A stretch of 64,000 nt of DNA. Origin: Helicobacter magdeburgensis. GTDB lineage: Bacteria; Campylobacterota; Campylobacteria; Campylobacterales; Helicobacteraceae. Below are positions 36,326 to 45,148 of this stretch, piece after piece. The stretch covers positions 62,001 to 126,000 of the forward strand of contig NZ_JRPE02000003.1 in NCBI RefSeq assembly GCF_000765825.2, in the 5' to 3' direction. The number at the start of each line of letters is the position of its first letter. Positions within the stretch are counted from its first letter, which is position 1. The notes below the pieces were generated by a model. The model worked only from the letters and a program-made list of their open reading frames with translations, was not told the origin of the DNA and did no database searches. The position numbers and the translations under genes are program-made.

Positions 36326-37117
36326 ATGAGTAATATTGGTAAAACAAGCATTGTAAAAGAGGGTGCAAAAATAGGCAAAAATGTCGTTATTGGCGAGTTT
36401 TGCATTATTGATGAAAATGTCGTTATTGGCGATGATTGCGTGATAGGTAATTATGTGCATATTGCGGGTTGGACGACTTTAGGCAGGGGCAATAAGGTCT
36501 TTAACAATGCCGCTGTTGGTGTCCCACCACAAGATTTAAAATATGCAGGGGAAAAAACGGAACTCATTATTGGCGATGAGAATCTTATCCGTGAATTTAC
36601 TACGCTCAATCCCGGCACGATCGGCGGACATAGCAAAACAATCATCGGCAACAAGAATCTCTTTATGGCGTATGTGCATATTGCACACGATTGTGTCGTG
36701 GGAAATGAATGCATTTTGGCAAATAATGCTACGCTCGGCGGACACGTGGAGCTTGGAGACTATGTGAATATTGGCGGACTAACACCTGTGCATCAGTTTG
36801 TTAAAATCGGCTCTGGCTGTATGGTTGCAGGAGGCTCTGTTTTGACGCAGGATTTGCCACCTTATTGCCTTGCAGAAGGAAATAGGGCTTATATTAGAGG
36901 ATTAAACAAACATCGTATGCGCAAGCTTTTTACTCGTGAAGAGATTGATGAGATTAGTCATTTGTATAAGATTCTGTTTTCACATACTGCCCCAATACGC
37001 GAACTAGCCCAGCAGGAGCTAGATAAGAATCCAAATCCAATAAGCCGCTCTATTTGTGAGTTTATTTTGTCAAATACACGCGGTATCCCTCTTAATAAAG
37101 GAATGCAAAGTGAGTGA
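36326..37117 (+). CDS. lpxA: UDP-N-acetylglucosamine acyltransferase
   Basis: First lipid A enzyme: transfers 3-hydroxyacyl from ACP to UDP-GlcNAc. The left-handed beta-helix is built from hexapeptide repeats ([14 protein letters not shown], and so on, about residues 10-180). The catalytic His is in [11 protein letters not shown], followed by [15 protein letters not shown] and the C-terminal [15 protein letters not shown] helices. 263 residues is normal. GGTGGAGAG precedes the ATG. It sits between fabZ and clpX. Confidence 0.96.
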   Translation: MSNIGKTSIVKEGAKIGKNVVIGEFCIIDENVVIGDDCVIGNYVHIAGWTTLGRGNKVFNNAAVGVPPQDLKYAGEKTELIIGDENLIREFTTLNPGTIGGHSKTIIGNKNLFMAYVHIAHDCVVGNECILANNATLGGHVELGDYVNIGGLTPVHQFVKIGSGCMVAGGSVLTQDLPPYCLAEGNRAYIRGLNKHRMRKLFTREEIDEISHLYKILFSHTAPIRELAQQELDKNPNPISRSICEFILSNTRGIPLNKGMQSE

Positions 37118-37118
37118 T

Positions 37119-38393
37119 ATGAATGTAAAAGAATGTAGTTTTTGTAAAGCAAAAGAGAGTGTGAGTAATCCGGTTATAGCCTCTGGCGTTACACCTGAAG
37201 TGTATATTTGCAAAAACTGCTTGATAACAGGCAACACGATTATTAATGAATATATGGCAGAAAATACCCAAAATGATGGGCAAAATGGCGAGGGCAAGGG
37301 CTTTGATGTGGTGGCTCCAAGTCCCAAAGAGTTAAAGGCAAGGCTTGATGAATATGTGATAGGACAGGATTCTGCTAAGAAGGTCTTTTCTGTGGCGGTA
37401 TATAATCATTATAAGCGTATCTTGCAAGGAGAAAAGCAAGTAAGTAATGCTCTGCGTGAAGTAGAGTTGTCAAAATCAAATATTCTACTCATCGGTCCCA
37501 CAGGGAGTGGAAAAACGCTAATGGCACAGACTTTGGCAAAGTTTTTGGATATTCCTATTGCTATTTCAGATGCTACAAGTTTGACAGAAGCTGGGTATGT
37601 GGGCGAAGATGTAGAAAATATCCTTACACGCTTACTTCAAGCTGCTGATGGCGATGTGAAAAGAGCGGAAAAAGGTATTGTGTTTATTGATGAGATTGAT
37701 AAGATTTCAAGGCTTTCAGAAAATCGCTCTATTACGCGTGATGTGAGTGGTGAAGGTGTGCAACAAGCATTGCTCAAGATTATAGAAGGTAGCGTGGTGA
37801 ATATCCCGCCAAAAGGTGGCAGAAAACACCCAAATCAAGATTTTATACAAATTGACACAAAAGATATTTTGTTTGTGTGCGGTGGGGCGTTTGATGGCTT
37901 GAGTGATATTATTAAAAGGCGTTTGGGCGGCAATGTGCTTGGATTCCACGGGGAGAAAAAGGGCAAGAGTGAAGAGAATGCGTTACTAGAACTCGTTGAG
38001 CCTGATGATTTGATAAGTTATGGGCTTATTCCTGAACTCATCGGGCGATTGCATATGATAAGCACATTATCCCCCATCACCAAAGAAGCAATGGTTGAGA
38101 TTCTCACAAAGCCAAAAAATGCACTCATAAAGCAGTATCAAAAGATTTTTGAGCTTGATGGTGCGAATTTGAAATTTGACAAAGGGGCGATTGAGGCGAT
38201 TGCGGAGCTTGCTATCAGTAGGAAAACGGGAGCTAGGGGCTTAAGAGCGATTATGGAAGAAGCAATGATTGATTTAATGTATGAATTGCCAGAGCTTGAG
38301 GGCTATGAGATTAGCATTTCAAAAGGGTGTATTACAGATAAACAAGCCCCGCTTATGGTGAAAAAAAGAAAGAATCTGCAAAAAAGAGCTTAA
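37119..38393 (+). CDS. clpX: ATP-dependent Clp protease ATP-binding subunit ClpX
   Basis: AAA+ unfoldase that feeds ClpP. The N-terminal C4 zinc finger (CSFCKAKE and later CKNC, about residues 5-35), Walker A GPTGSGKT, Walker [10 protein letters not shown] and the [11 protein letters not shown] sensor-2 region are all present. The ATG at 37119 is used, giving about 424 residues; the in-frame sequence upstream lies in lpxA. It nearly abuts lpxA. mreB follows. Confidence 0.96.
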   Translation: MNVKECSFCKAKESVSNPVIASGVTPEVYICKNCLITGNTIINEYMAENTQNDGQNGEGKGFDVVAPSPKELKARLDEYVIGQDSAKKVFSVAVYNHYKRILQGEKQVSNALREVELSKSNILLIGPTGSGKTLMAQTLAKFLDIPIAISDATSLTEAGYVGEDVENILTRLLQAADGDVKRAEKGIVFIDEIDKISRLSENRSITRDVSGEGVQQALLKIIEGSVVNIPPKGGRKHPNQDFIQIDTKDILFVCGGAFDGLSDIIKRRLGGNVLGFHGEKKGKSEENALLELVEPDDLISYGLIPELIGRLHMISTLSPITKEAMVEILTKPKNALIKQYQKIFELDGANLKFDKGAIEAIAELAISRKTGARGLRAIMEEAMIDLMYELPELEGYEISISKGCITDKQAPLMVKKRKNLQKRA

Positions 38394-38432
38394 ATTAAGA
38401 AAAATAAAAGCTTAAGCAAAGGTGTTAAAGAG

Positions 38433-38438
38433 TATAAT
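38433..38438 (+). promoter_or_regulatory. Probable -10 box for mreB
   Basis: TATAAT in TTAAAGAGTATAATCGCC, 35 bases before the mreB ATG. It allows mreBC to be transcribed separately from clpX. Confidence 0.5.
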
Positions 38439-38473
38439 CGCCACAAAATTTTGCAAAATTTTAAGGAGTTTTT

Positions 38474-39508
38474 ATGTTGATGGACAGACTCATTGGGACT
38501 TTTTCCAAAGACATTGCAATTGATTTAGGGACGGCAAACACTTTGGTTTTGGTTAAGGGAGAGGGTATCATCATCAATGAACCCTCTGTGGTTGCGGTGC
38601 AGGCGGATAGATTTAGCACAGGCAAGATTCTTGCTGTGGGAAAAGAAGCTAAAGATATGCTAGGGAAAACGCCCGATGGAATCCAAGCCATTCGCCCAAT
38701 GAAAGATGGCGTTATAGCGGATTTTGATATGACAGAAAAGATGATTCGCTATTTTATTGAGAAAGCTCACAAAAGAAAAAGCCTTATCCGTCCTCGTATA
38801 ATGGTGTGTGTCCCTTATGGCTTAACCGGTGTGGAGAAAAAGGCGGTAAAAGAATCGGCAATGAGTGCTGGGGCTAGAGAGGTATTTTTGATAGAAGAGC
38901 CTATGGCGGCGGCTATTGGAGCGGGATTACAGATTCAAGAATCTAAGGGAAATTTGGTTATTGACATCGGCGGTGGGACAACAGAAATTGGTGTTATCTC
39001 TTTGGGCGGATTGGTGATAAGCAAGTCAATTAAGGTTGCCGGAGATAAGCTTGATGTGGCGGTGATGGATTATGTGAGAAAGAAATTTAATCTCTTAATT
39101 GGGGAGCGAACGGGTGAGGAGATAAAAATTGAAATTGGCTCTGCTTCCCCTATGGAAAAGCCCCTTGTAATGCAGGTAAGAGGACGCGATCAGGTGAGTG
39201 GCTTACTCAACACTATTGAGCTAACAAGCGAAGATGTGAGAGAGGCGATGAAAGATCAGTTGCGAGAGATAAGCAATGCCCTTAAATCCGTGCTTGAATC
39301 TATGCCACCAGACTTAGCAGGAGATATTGTGGAAAATGGCATTGTGCTAACCGGTGGTGGTGCGTTGATACGCGGACTTGATAAGTATTTATCTGATATT
39401 GTGCGATTGCCTGTGTATGTGGGCGAAGAGCCTTTGCTTTGTGTTGCAAAAGGCACGGGCAAGGCAATGGAGGATTTAGACCTGCTTACGCAACTTGCTT
39501 TTGACTAA
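38474..39508 (+). CDS. mreB: Rod-shape determining actin MreB
   Basis: Bacterial actin that guides lateral cell-wall synthesis. The actin-fold phosphate 1 motif IAIDLGTANTLV, the adenosine region IDIGGGTTEIGV and the late VLTGGGALIRGL are present. 344 residues is normal. AAGGAG five bases before ATG 38474 fixes the start; the next Met (38480) is an alternative. mreC follows after eight bases. Confidence 0.97.
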   Translation: MLMDRLIGTFSKDIAIDLGTANTLVLVKGEGIIINEPSVVAVQADRFSTGKILAVGKEAKDMLGKTPDGIQAIRPMKDGVIADFDMTEKMIRYFIEKAHKRKSLIRPRIMVCVPYGLTGVEKKAVKESAMSAGAREVFLIEEPMAAAIGAGLQIQESKGNLVIDIGGGTTEIGVISLGGLVISKSIKVAGDKLDVAVMDYVRKKFNLLIGERTGEEIKIEIGSASPMEKPLVMQVRGRDQVSGLLNTIELTSEDVREAMKDQLREISNALKSVLESMPPDLAGDIVENGIVLTGGGALIRGLDKYLSDIVRLPVYVGEEPLLCVAKGTGKAMEDLDLLTQLAFD

Positions 39509-39516
39509 GGCGGATT

Positions 39517-40410
39517 ATGCGGTATAAAATCCTTGTCTTCGGGATTATCTTTATTGCTTCTATCTTGGTGCTTATGGAAGTGGATAAGGGGATTCGGGCA
39601 AAGATTTTGGGTGTGAGCGATTATATTAAAACTTTCTTTTTAAACACAGGGGAGGGCATAGCTGATACCTACAATAGGCATTTTGATCAAGCCGCACAGA
39701 TAGAATCTTTAAATCAAAAGCTTCAAGATTACGATAAACTCTCCCTTGAAAATCAAAATCTCAAAAACGAACTTGTTAAATATCAAAAAATTGTGGGACA
39801 AGATGGCTTTGCCCACGGATTGAGTGATTTTCATTTAGCGAGAATCATCTCATTTGCCACGCTTGGGGAAAAAGATAGAGTATGGCTGAATACAAATCTC
39901 TCAAACTATCGCAAGGGCGAGGCGTTGGAAGATAGAATCTTTGGCATAGTAAAAGATAATGCAGCCCTTGGTGTAGCGGTGGTGCAGAATGGACGCGTTG
40001 AGGGCTTTTTGAATGGCAATGCAAATTGCAACTATGATGTGTATATCGGGCAGAGTCGGGCTATGGGGATAGTCTCTGGCTCTTCAGGTGGAAATTTGCT
40101 TGTGGATTATATCCCCGATTGGATTGAGATTCACAAAGGAGATAAGGTCTTTACAAGCGGACTTGATGGAATCTTTTTGGAAAATATCCCCGTGGGTGTG
40201 GTGGAGAATGTGCGTGAAAATTATGGATATTTGAGCGTTGAAGTCAAGCCCTATGCAAGTTTGGGTGAGCTTTCTTATGTGTGGATTATTGATAGGGAAA
40301 CACCACAGCTTCATCTCTTGCAAGATGAGATACACAGCAATCAGCCCCAAGATTCACAAAAAGAGCCACAAGAAAATATAGAATCTAATGATGTAGAACT
40401 TAATATGTAG
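39517..40410 (+). CDS. mreC: Rod-shape determining protein MreC
   Basis: Periplasmic scaffold of the elongasome. One N-terminal membrane span (about residues 3-22), a coiled coil (about 60-95, with IESLNQKLQDYDKLSLENQN), then beta domains containing GFLNGNANCNYDVYIG and VFTSGLDGIFLENIPVGVV. The C-terminal 25 or so residues are polar (Gln/Pro/Asp/Glu-rich). 297 residues. It is coupled to mreB in an operon; mreD is not next to it. Confidence 0.92.
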   Translation: MRYKILVFGIIFIASILVLMEVDKGIRAKILGVSDYIKTFFLNTGEGIADTYNRHFDQAAQIESLNQKLQDYDKLSLENQNLKNELVKYQKIVGQDGFAHGLSDFHLARIISFATLGEKDRVWLNTNLSNYRKGEALEDRIFGIVKDNAALGVAVVQNGRVEGFLNGNANCNYDVYIGQSRAMGIVSGSSGGNLLVDYIPDWIEIHKGDKVFTSGLDGIFLENIPVGVVENVRENYGYLSVEVKPYASLGELSYVWIIDRETPQLHLLQDEIHSNQPQDSQKEPQENIESNDVELNM

Positions 40411-40495
40411 CAATGAAGCCACGATACATAAAGCAAAACTTTACAATATCAAATGGCGATAAAGAGCAAGGATTTTAAGACATAGGGGCTAAAGA

Positions 40496-42796
40496 ATGAA
40501 AAAGCACATCTCTCATAATTCCGCAGAATCTACAAAAGCCCATTTTGCAACACAAGATTCTAGCTTCCCGCATTTTACGCTAAACAATAGAGAGCCACAC
40601 CAAACAAAGCAAAATGAGACAGAGCGGCTTGATAAGCTTATGGAGTTTTTACATATCATTATCGCTTCAATACAGCAAGATTCTACAAAAGCCCATTTAG
40701 ATTCCCTTATGCAAGAGTTTAGCTCCCTTACGCATACAGATATAAAGCTCCTTGCAAATCATTCAAATGGCAGGATTGTATTAGCCGAGCTTATCACGCT
40801 TTTGCGAGATAGAATCTACACCTTGCTGACACAGGGGGCGTTGTGTGGGGTGGAGTATCTCTCTCTTTTGCTTTTTACGCATATTTCTACATATACAAAG
40901 CTTGAGAATATGGCACAGGATACGCGTTTTGATGTGTTTATCACAATGGCACAAAACAATCTCTTTGCTGATGGTAATAGTGATGTTGAAAATCTTTTGT
41001 TTATTGAGCTGTATATCGTGGCGAAAATCCTGCGAGATATGGGCAATTTTGATAGGCTTATGCTTGAATATATTTCACTTATCTGCCTTGTGGATATAAA
41101 CCTTCCGCTTTCACTAGAACACGCAAATTTTATAATCAAGCATTTTGAGAATCTAGGTGTAGATATGTCAATTATGCTTAATGCCCTAAAAAATCAACTT
41201 AACAAAAAAGTATATTTTGCCTACCCAAGCCAACGCAGACGCAGTATTTTGAATTGGCAATTGCATTGTTTTTGGAATGTTTCACATTTTTTTAATCATC
41301 ACGCGTGGCTAGAACTCTATGAAGTGTGGAGGGAGCTGTTTTATACTATGCTTGAAAATGGCGGAGTGGAGGGCATTGATGAGGCGATGTATATGCAGTT
41401 TTTTATGTATCATCTATGTGGGAATAACTTTCACACGCAGGAGCAATGGGCTAGATTTTGTAAGGATATTGATAGGGTGGCAGTTAGGCATTATGAGCAT
41501 TTTGCCAAAAATCAAGGCATTTATGGCGTATCAAATCATCAGCCAACGGATAAAATCCGCATAGGAATCTTGCGTGATAGGTTAGTTGCAAATTCCCCTT
41601 ATAAAGTGGAATTTAGCCTTTTAAGCAACCTTTTAAGCAATCAAGCCTTTAAGGAGCGTTATGAGATAAGAATCTATGCGATGAAGCTATTTGAAAAAAG
41701 TGTAGATGATGAAAAAATCGTGCAATCTTATGAGAATCTTGGCATTCCCGTGATTGATGTAGTATCAGGCTTTCATACACAAGGCTTTTATAACTCTCAC
41801 TTGCAAAAAGCCCTTGCTATCAAAGAGGCGTTAAATACCGATAATATCAGCATTCTTCTTAGCCCAAATAATGGCTATGGTATAAGCGATTTTATCCTTG
41901 CTTCACGCAGTGCAAAGACACAGATTTATTATTCCCACGGCAATTTTGTCTATGATGTGCCTTGCGTGGATTCTAAAATGACACATATTTGTCAAAATAA
42001 ACGGCGTATTTCTCACGAGGGCTATGAGTTTTATGGTGTGCCGGTGAAAATGCTAGAGCGATTCTATAATCCCCCGCTAGATTCACAAGCTAAAGAAAAA
42101 ATCGCTCAAATCCGCAGTGAGTTTCCACAAGATAGCGTGATTTTAGGGAGTATCGGGCGATTAACAAAGCTAAACTCTAAGGAGTATTGGCAATGCGTGA
42201 TTGCGATAATGCAACGCTATCCGCAAAGCATTTATCTAGCCTGTGGTGGGGGGAATGAAAGCCTTATAAGTGAGTGTATCACAAGCTGTTTTATACAAGA
42301 GGCAGAGGCTCAAGCATTTTTACAAAGGGTGCATTTCACAGGCTATATAGATAGTGGAATCTATGGGCATATCATTGATATATGGCTTGATAGTTTCCCG
42401 TTAGAGCAGGGCGAGAGCCGCATAGAGTATGTGGCAAAAGGTGGGCTAAGTATCACTTTAAGTAAGATTCCACAAGAGCAACGCATTGAAGGCATTCAAA
42501 CCTCACTTCAAGCTTGGCAGAGTATCCCGCATAAAGATGGCTCACATAAAACACAGGCGGACTTTGATAACGCATTTGCACTTATTAAAGAATCCCAACT
42601 TCCTCTCCTTGCCTTTTCGCTTAAAGAGTATGTAGAAAAAGCAGCGGCACTTTTAGGGCATTTTGTATCGGGGGATAGGGCGTATATTGAGAATCTTAGA
42701 GATCTTGGGGCAAAGGCTAGGGTAGTGGGCGATGAGATGAAAGAGTATGAAGGAATCTTGGCGTTTATAGATGCCATTACACAAACTCAAAGCTAA
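40496..42796 (+). CDS. Putative GT41 (HMW1C-like) glycosyltransferase
   Basis: 766 residues. The N-terminal half is helical. From about residue 350 on there are two Rossmann-like halves of a GT-B fold: KIRIGILRDRLVANSPYKV, then LLSPNNGYGISDFILASRS, SILGSIGRLTKLNSKEYW and later YIDSGIYGHIIDIWLDSFPLEQG, which resembles the donor-binding region of HMW1C/GT41 enzymes. These are cytoplasmic protein glycosyltransferases (N-linked in HMW1C). No signal or membrane span is seen. The first 45 or so residues are Ser/His/Asn-rich and look disordered. It lies after mreC and before a second GT-B gene. The family call is by motif style only; no target adhesin is nearby. Confidence 0.65.
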   Translation: MKKHISHNSAESTKAHFATQDSSFPHFTLNNREPHQTKQNETERLDKLMEFLHIIIASIQQDSTKAHLDSLMQEFSSLTHTDIKLLANHSNGRIVLAELITLLRDRIYTLLTQGALCGVEYLSLLLFTHISTYTKLENMAQDTRFDVFITMAQNNLFADGNSDVENLLFIELYIVAKILRDMGNFDRLMLEYISLICLVDINLPLSLEHANFIIKHFENLGVDMSIMLNALKNQLNKKVYFAYPSQRRRSILNWQLHCFWNVSHFFNHHAWLELYEVWRELFYTMLENGGVEGIDEAMYMQFFMYHLCGNNFHTQEQWARFCKDIDRVAVRHYEHFAKNQGIYGVSNHQPTDKIRIGILRDRLVANSPYKVEFSLLSNLLSNQAFKERYEIRIYAMKLFEKSVDDEKIVQSYENLGIPVIDVVSGFHTQGFYNSHLQKALAIKEALNTDNISILLSPNNGYGISDFILASRSAKTQIYYSHGNFVYDVPCVDSKMTHICQNKRRISHEGYEFYGVPVKMLERFYNPPLDSQAKEKIAQIRSEFPQDSVILGSIGRLTKLNSKEYWQCVIAIMQRYPQSIYLACGGGNESLISECITSCFIQEAEAQAFLQRVHFTGYIDSGIYGHIIDIWLDSFPLEQGESRIEYVAKGGLSITLSKIPQEQRIEGIQTSLQAWQSIPHKDGSHKTQADFDNAFALIKESQLPLLAFSLKEYVEKAAALLGHFVSGDRAYIENLRDLGAKARVVGDEMKEYEGILAFIDAITQTQS

Positions 42797-42820
42797 AGCG
42801 ATAAGCAAAATCAAAAATAT

Positions 42821-44068
42821 ATGAAAAAGCACATTCTCATTCTAGCGGCGGCAAATATCTCCACCTGTCCGCGTCCTATGAGAATCTTAGAAGCACTCAA
42901 AGATGAGATAAAGCAGGGCAAGTATGAAGTAAGCGTTATGGGGATTGATAATGAAGATGGCAGTGCTATGCCTAAGATTCCACATATTGCGACCTTTAGC
43001 TATCCTTATGCGAAAAGGCGTAATTTTTTTGGTGAGCTACGATTATGGCTTGATGTGATGTGTAGGCGGTGGGATAGGCTAAGCTTTATTAAAAATCGCC
43101 TTGTGGTAAAGGAGCATATCAAAACGCATAGATATGATGTGATTATCTGCCACGATTTACTGCTCTTGCCAGTGTTATTTGCAGGACTAGATTCTAAAAG
43201 CAACAGGCAGGAAGCACAATCTACACGCGTTATCTTTGATGCAAGGGAGTTTTACCCATTCCAAAATACAAGCTCACTGCGTTGGCGGCTACTTTTTAAG
43301 GCATTTAACACTTATTTGTGTAAAACTTATGCTCAAAGGGCGGATAGAATCTTTAGTGTATCACCGCGATTTTGTGAGCTATATAAAACGCATTTTGGCT
43401 TGAAAGCCGAGCTTTTACTCTCACTGCCCCCATATTATGAGCTTAGTCCCAAGCCCATAAATCCCCAAAGCATTAAGATTCTCTACCACGGAGCGTTAAA
43501 CAAAAATCGCGATATTCATAAGATTATTTATTTATGTCAAAAGCTTGATGAGCGGTTTTGTATGGACTTTATTTTCACAGGCGGGACACAAGAATATCGT
43601 AAAAAGATAGAATCTGCTATTTTAAGGCTACAAAAGCAAGGCTGTAATGTCAGGGTATTACCCGCGGTGAGTTTGGAGCAAATAGTGCCATTTGGGAATG
43701 ATTATGATATAGGTTTTATATACATTCCACAGCATAATCACAATCTCCTTGCCACAATCCCAAATAAATTTTTTGAATATATTCAGTCGCGTTTGGCTCT
43801 GCTTTTACCGCCTATTGAGAGCCTACAAAGCATTACGGAAAAATATGATAATGCTATCATCTCGCACGATTTTAGCCTAGATTCTCTAGCTCACGCCCTA
43901 AATGCCCTAAGCACAGAAGAGATAAGCAAAAAGAAGCAAAATTCCCACATCGCTGCCTTAGAGCTTAATATCAATCAAAATGTCCAAAAAATCCGCGATA
44001 CGCTCACAGAGCTTTTAGAGCAAACGCCACTTCAAAAAGAGCCTTACACTATACAACAACATTTCTAA
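42821..44068 (+). CDS. GT-B glycosyltransferase (family 4-like)
   Basis: 415 residues with a two-domain GT-B layout: an N-terminal Rossmann domain beginning KKHILILAAANISTCPRPMR, the DAREFYPFQN region, then a C-terminal donor domain with SIKILYHGALNKNRDIHKII and a later LLATIPNKFFEYIQSRLALLLPP, typical of family 4-like enzymes. The acceptor is unknown. A membrane-associated helix is absent. It is in an operon-like position 24 bases after the HMW1C-like gene, and its end overlaps the convergent FAH gene by 20 bases. Likely role: surface glycan or lipopolysaccharide decoration. Confidence 0.8.
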   Translation: MKKHILILAAANISTCPRPMRILEALKDEIKQGKYEVSVMGIDNEDGSAMPKIPHIATFSYPYAKRRNFFGELRLWLDVMCRRWDRLSFIKNRLVVKEHIKTHRYDVIICHDLLLLPVLFAGLDSKSNRQEAQSTRVIFDAREFYPFQNTSSLRWRLLFKAFNTYLCKTYAQRADRIFSVSPRFCELYKTHFGLKAELLLSLPPYYELSPKPINPQSIKILYHGALNKNRDIHKIIYLCQKLDERFCMDFIFTGGTQEYRKKIESAILRLQKQGCNVRVLPAVSLEQIVPFGNDYDIGFIYIPQHNHNLLATIPNKFFEYIQSRLALLLPPIESLQSITEKYDNAIISHDFSLDSLAHALNALSTEEISKKKQNSHIAALELNINQNVQKIRDTLTELLEQTPLQKEPYTIQQHF

Positions 44069-45005
44069 GACTCCCGACAGATTCTATCTCGCATACCACT
44101 TCATCGCCCTTTTGTAAGAATCTTGGCGGGTTAAAGCCCATACCCACACCGCTTGGCGTCCCCATAGAGATAATGCTTCCCGCTTGTAATAGACAATAAT
44201 GCGATAGCTCATACAACGCACTTGCTACATCGCATATCATCAATGAAGTGTGAGAATCCTGCCTTAGCTCATTATTGACATAGCTTTTTATGGCGAGATT
44301 TTGTGGATTCACATCTTTAGCATAAAGCACACAAGGTCCCATAGGCAGAGAGCCTTGCAGGGATTTACCCATATACCATTGCTTATGTTTTTGCTGAATG
44401 TCTCTAGCAGAAATGTCATTAATAATCGTGTAGCCAAAGATAGAATCTAGTGCTTCTTGCTTGGTTTTGGGCTGATAGAGATGGGATTTTAAAATCACGC
44501 CTAGTTCTACTTCATAATCAAGCTTTTGGGTTAAATGGCTATGGGCTGCAATGGGGGCATTATGGGGCGTGGCGTAATTCACGCGTTTGCTAAAATACAC
44601 CGCATTTTCACGCTTTTCATCAAAAATCTCCTTTTTAAAGGCTGCTGATTCTCTAGCGTGATCAAGGTAGTTTATCCCTAGGCAAATCACATCTTGTCTA
44701 GGCATCGGGATAGGGGCTAGAAGTGTAACTTGCGACATAGAAAACGCATAGGGGCAGGTGTGAAACTGCTGCATAGAATCTAGCATTTCTTGTGTGTGAA
44801 ACTGAATAAATGTCAGCATATCAGTGTAGATTCTAGGAATATCACTCACAAAAAGTTTAGAAAAGGGATAGATTTTATCACCATTTTTACTATCTTCTAT
44901 GAGTAGTCCAAGCTCACAAGGCTGGGTAAAAAGGGCAAACGCATCTAGGGCAGAATCTTTAACATACAAATCGCACACATAAGGCACAAAGCTTACAAAT
45001 TTCAT
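44049..45005 (-). CDS. Fumarylacetoacetate hydrolase-family protein
   Basis: 318 residues. The FAH fold is marked by ICLGINYLDHARESAAF, the metal-binding DYEVELGVIL, GYTIINDISARDIQQKHKQW and ISMGTPSGVGMG. Members include acylpyruvases, oxaloacetate tautomerase/decarboxylases and 2-hydroxyhepta-diene isomerases, so the true substrate is open. The N-terminal 80 residues are a separate small domain as in FAHD1-like proteins. AAAGGA precedes the ATG. The gene converges with the glycosyltransferase (20-base overlap) and diverges from ileS. Confidence 0.85.
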   Translation of the reverse strand: MKFVSFVPYVCDLYVKDSALDAFALFTQPCELGLLIEDSKNGDKIYPFSKLFVSDIPRIYTDMLTFIQFHTQEMLDSMQQFHTCPYAFSMSQVTLLAPIPMPRQDVICLGINYLDHARESAAFKKEIFDEKRENAVYFSKRVNYATPHNAPIAAHSHLTQKLDYEVELGVILKSHLYQPKTKQEALDSIFGYTIINDISARDIQQKHKQWYMGKSLQGSLPMGPCVLYAKDVNPQNLAIKSYVNNELRQDSHTSLMICDVASALYELSHYCLLQAGSIISMGTPSGVGMGFNPPRFLQKGDEVVCEIESVGSLRNVVV

Positions 45006-45095
45006 TTTTAATCCTTTCTCTTAATATTTTTAGAATCTAGCGTTGGCAAAGTGGCATATTCTAACACAAAGGGGGCAAAAATTAGGATTTTTTGC

Positions 45096-45101
45096 TACAA
45101 T
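45096..45101 (+). promoter_or_regulatory. Probable -10 box for ileS
   Basis: TACAAT preceded by TTTTTTGC, the same TTTTTGC-TA form as the icd and dnaN promoters in this window. It lies 47 bases before the ileS ATG. Confidence 0.5.
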
Positions 45102-45148
45102 CCTAGCTTTATTTTTACTTTTTGTATTTTTATGAATAGGGAGTAGCA

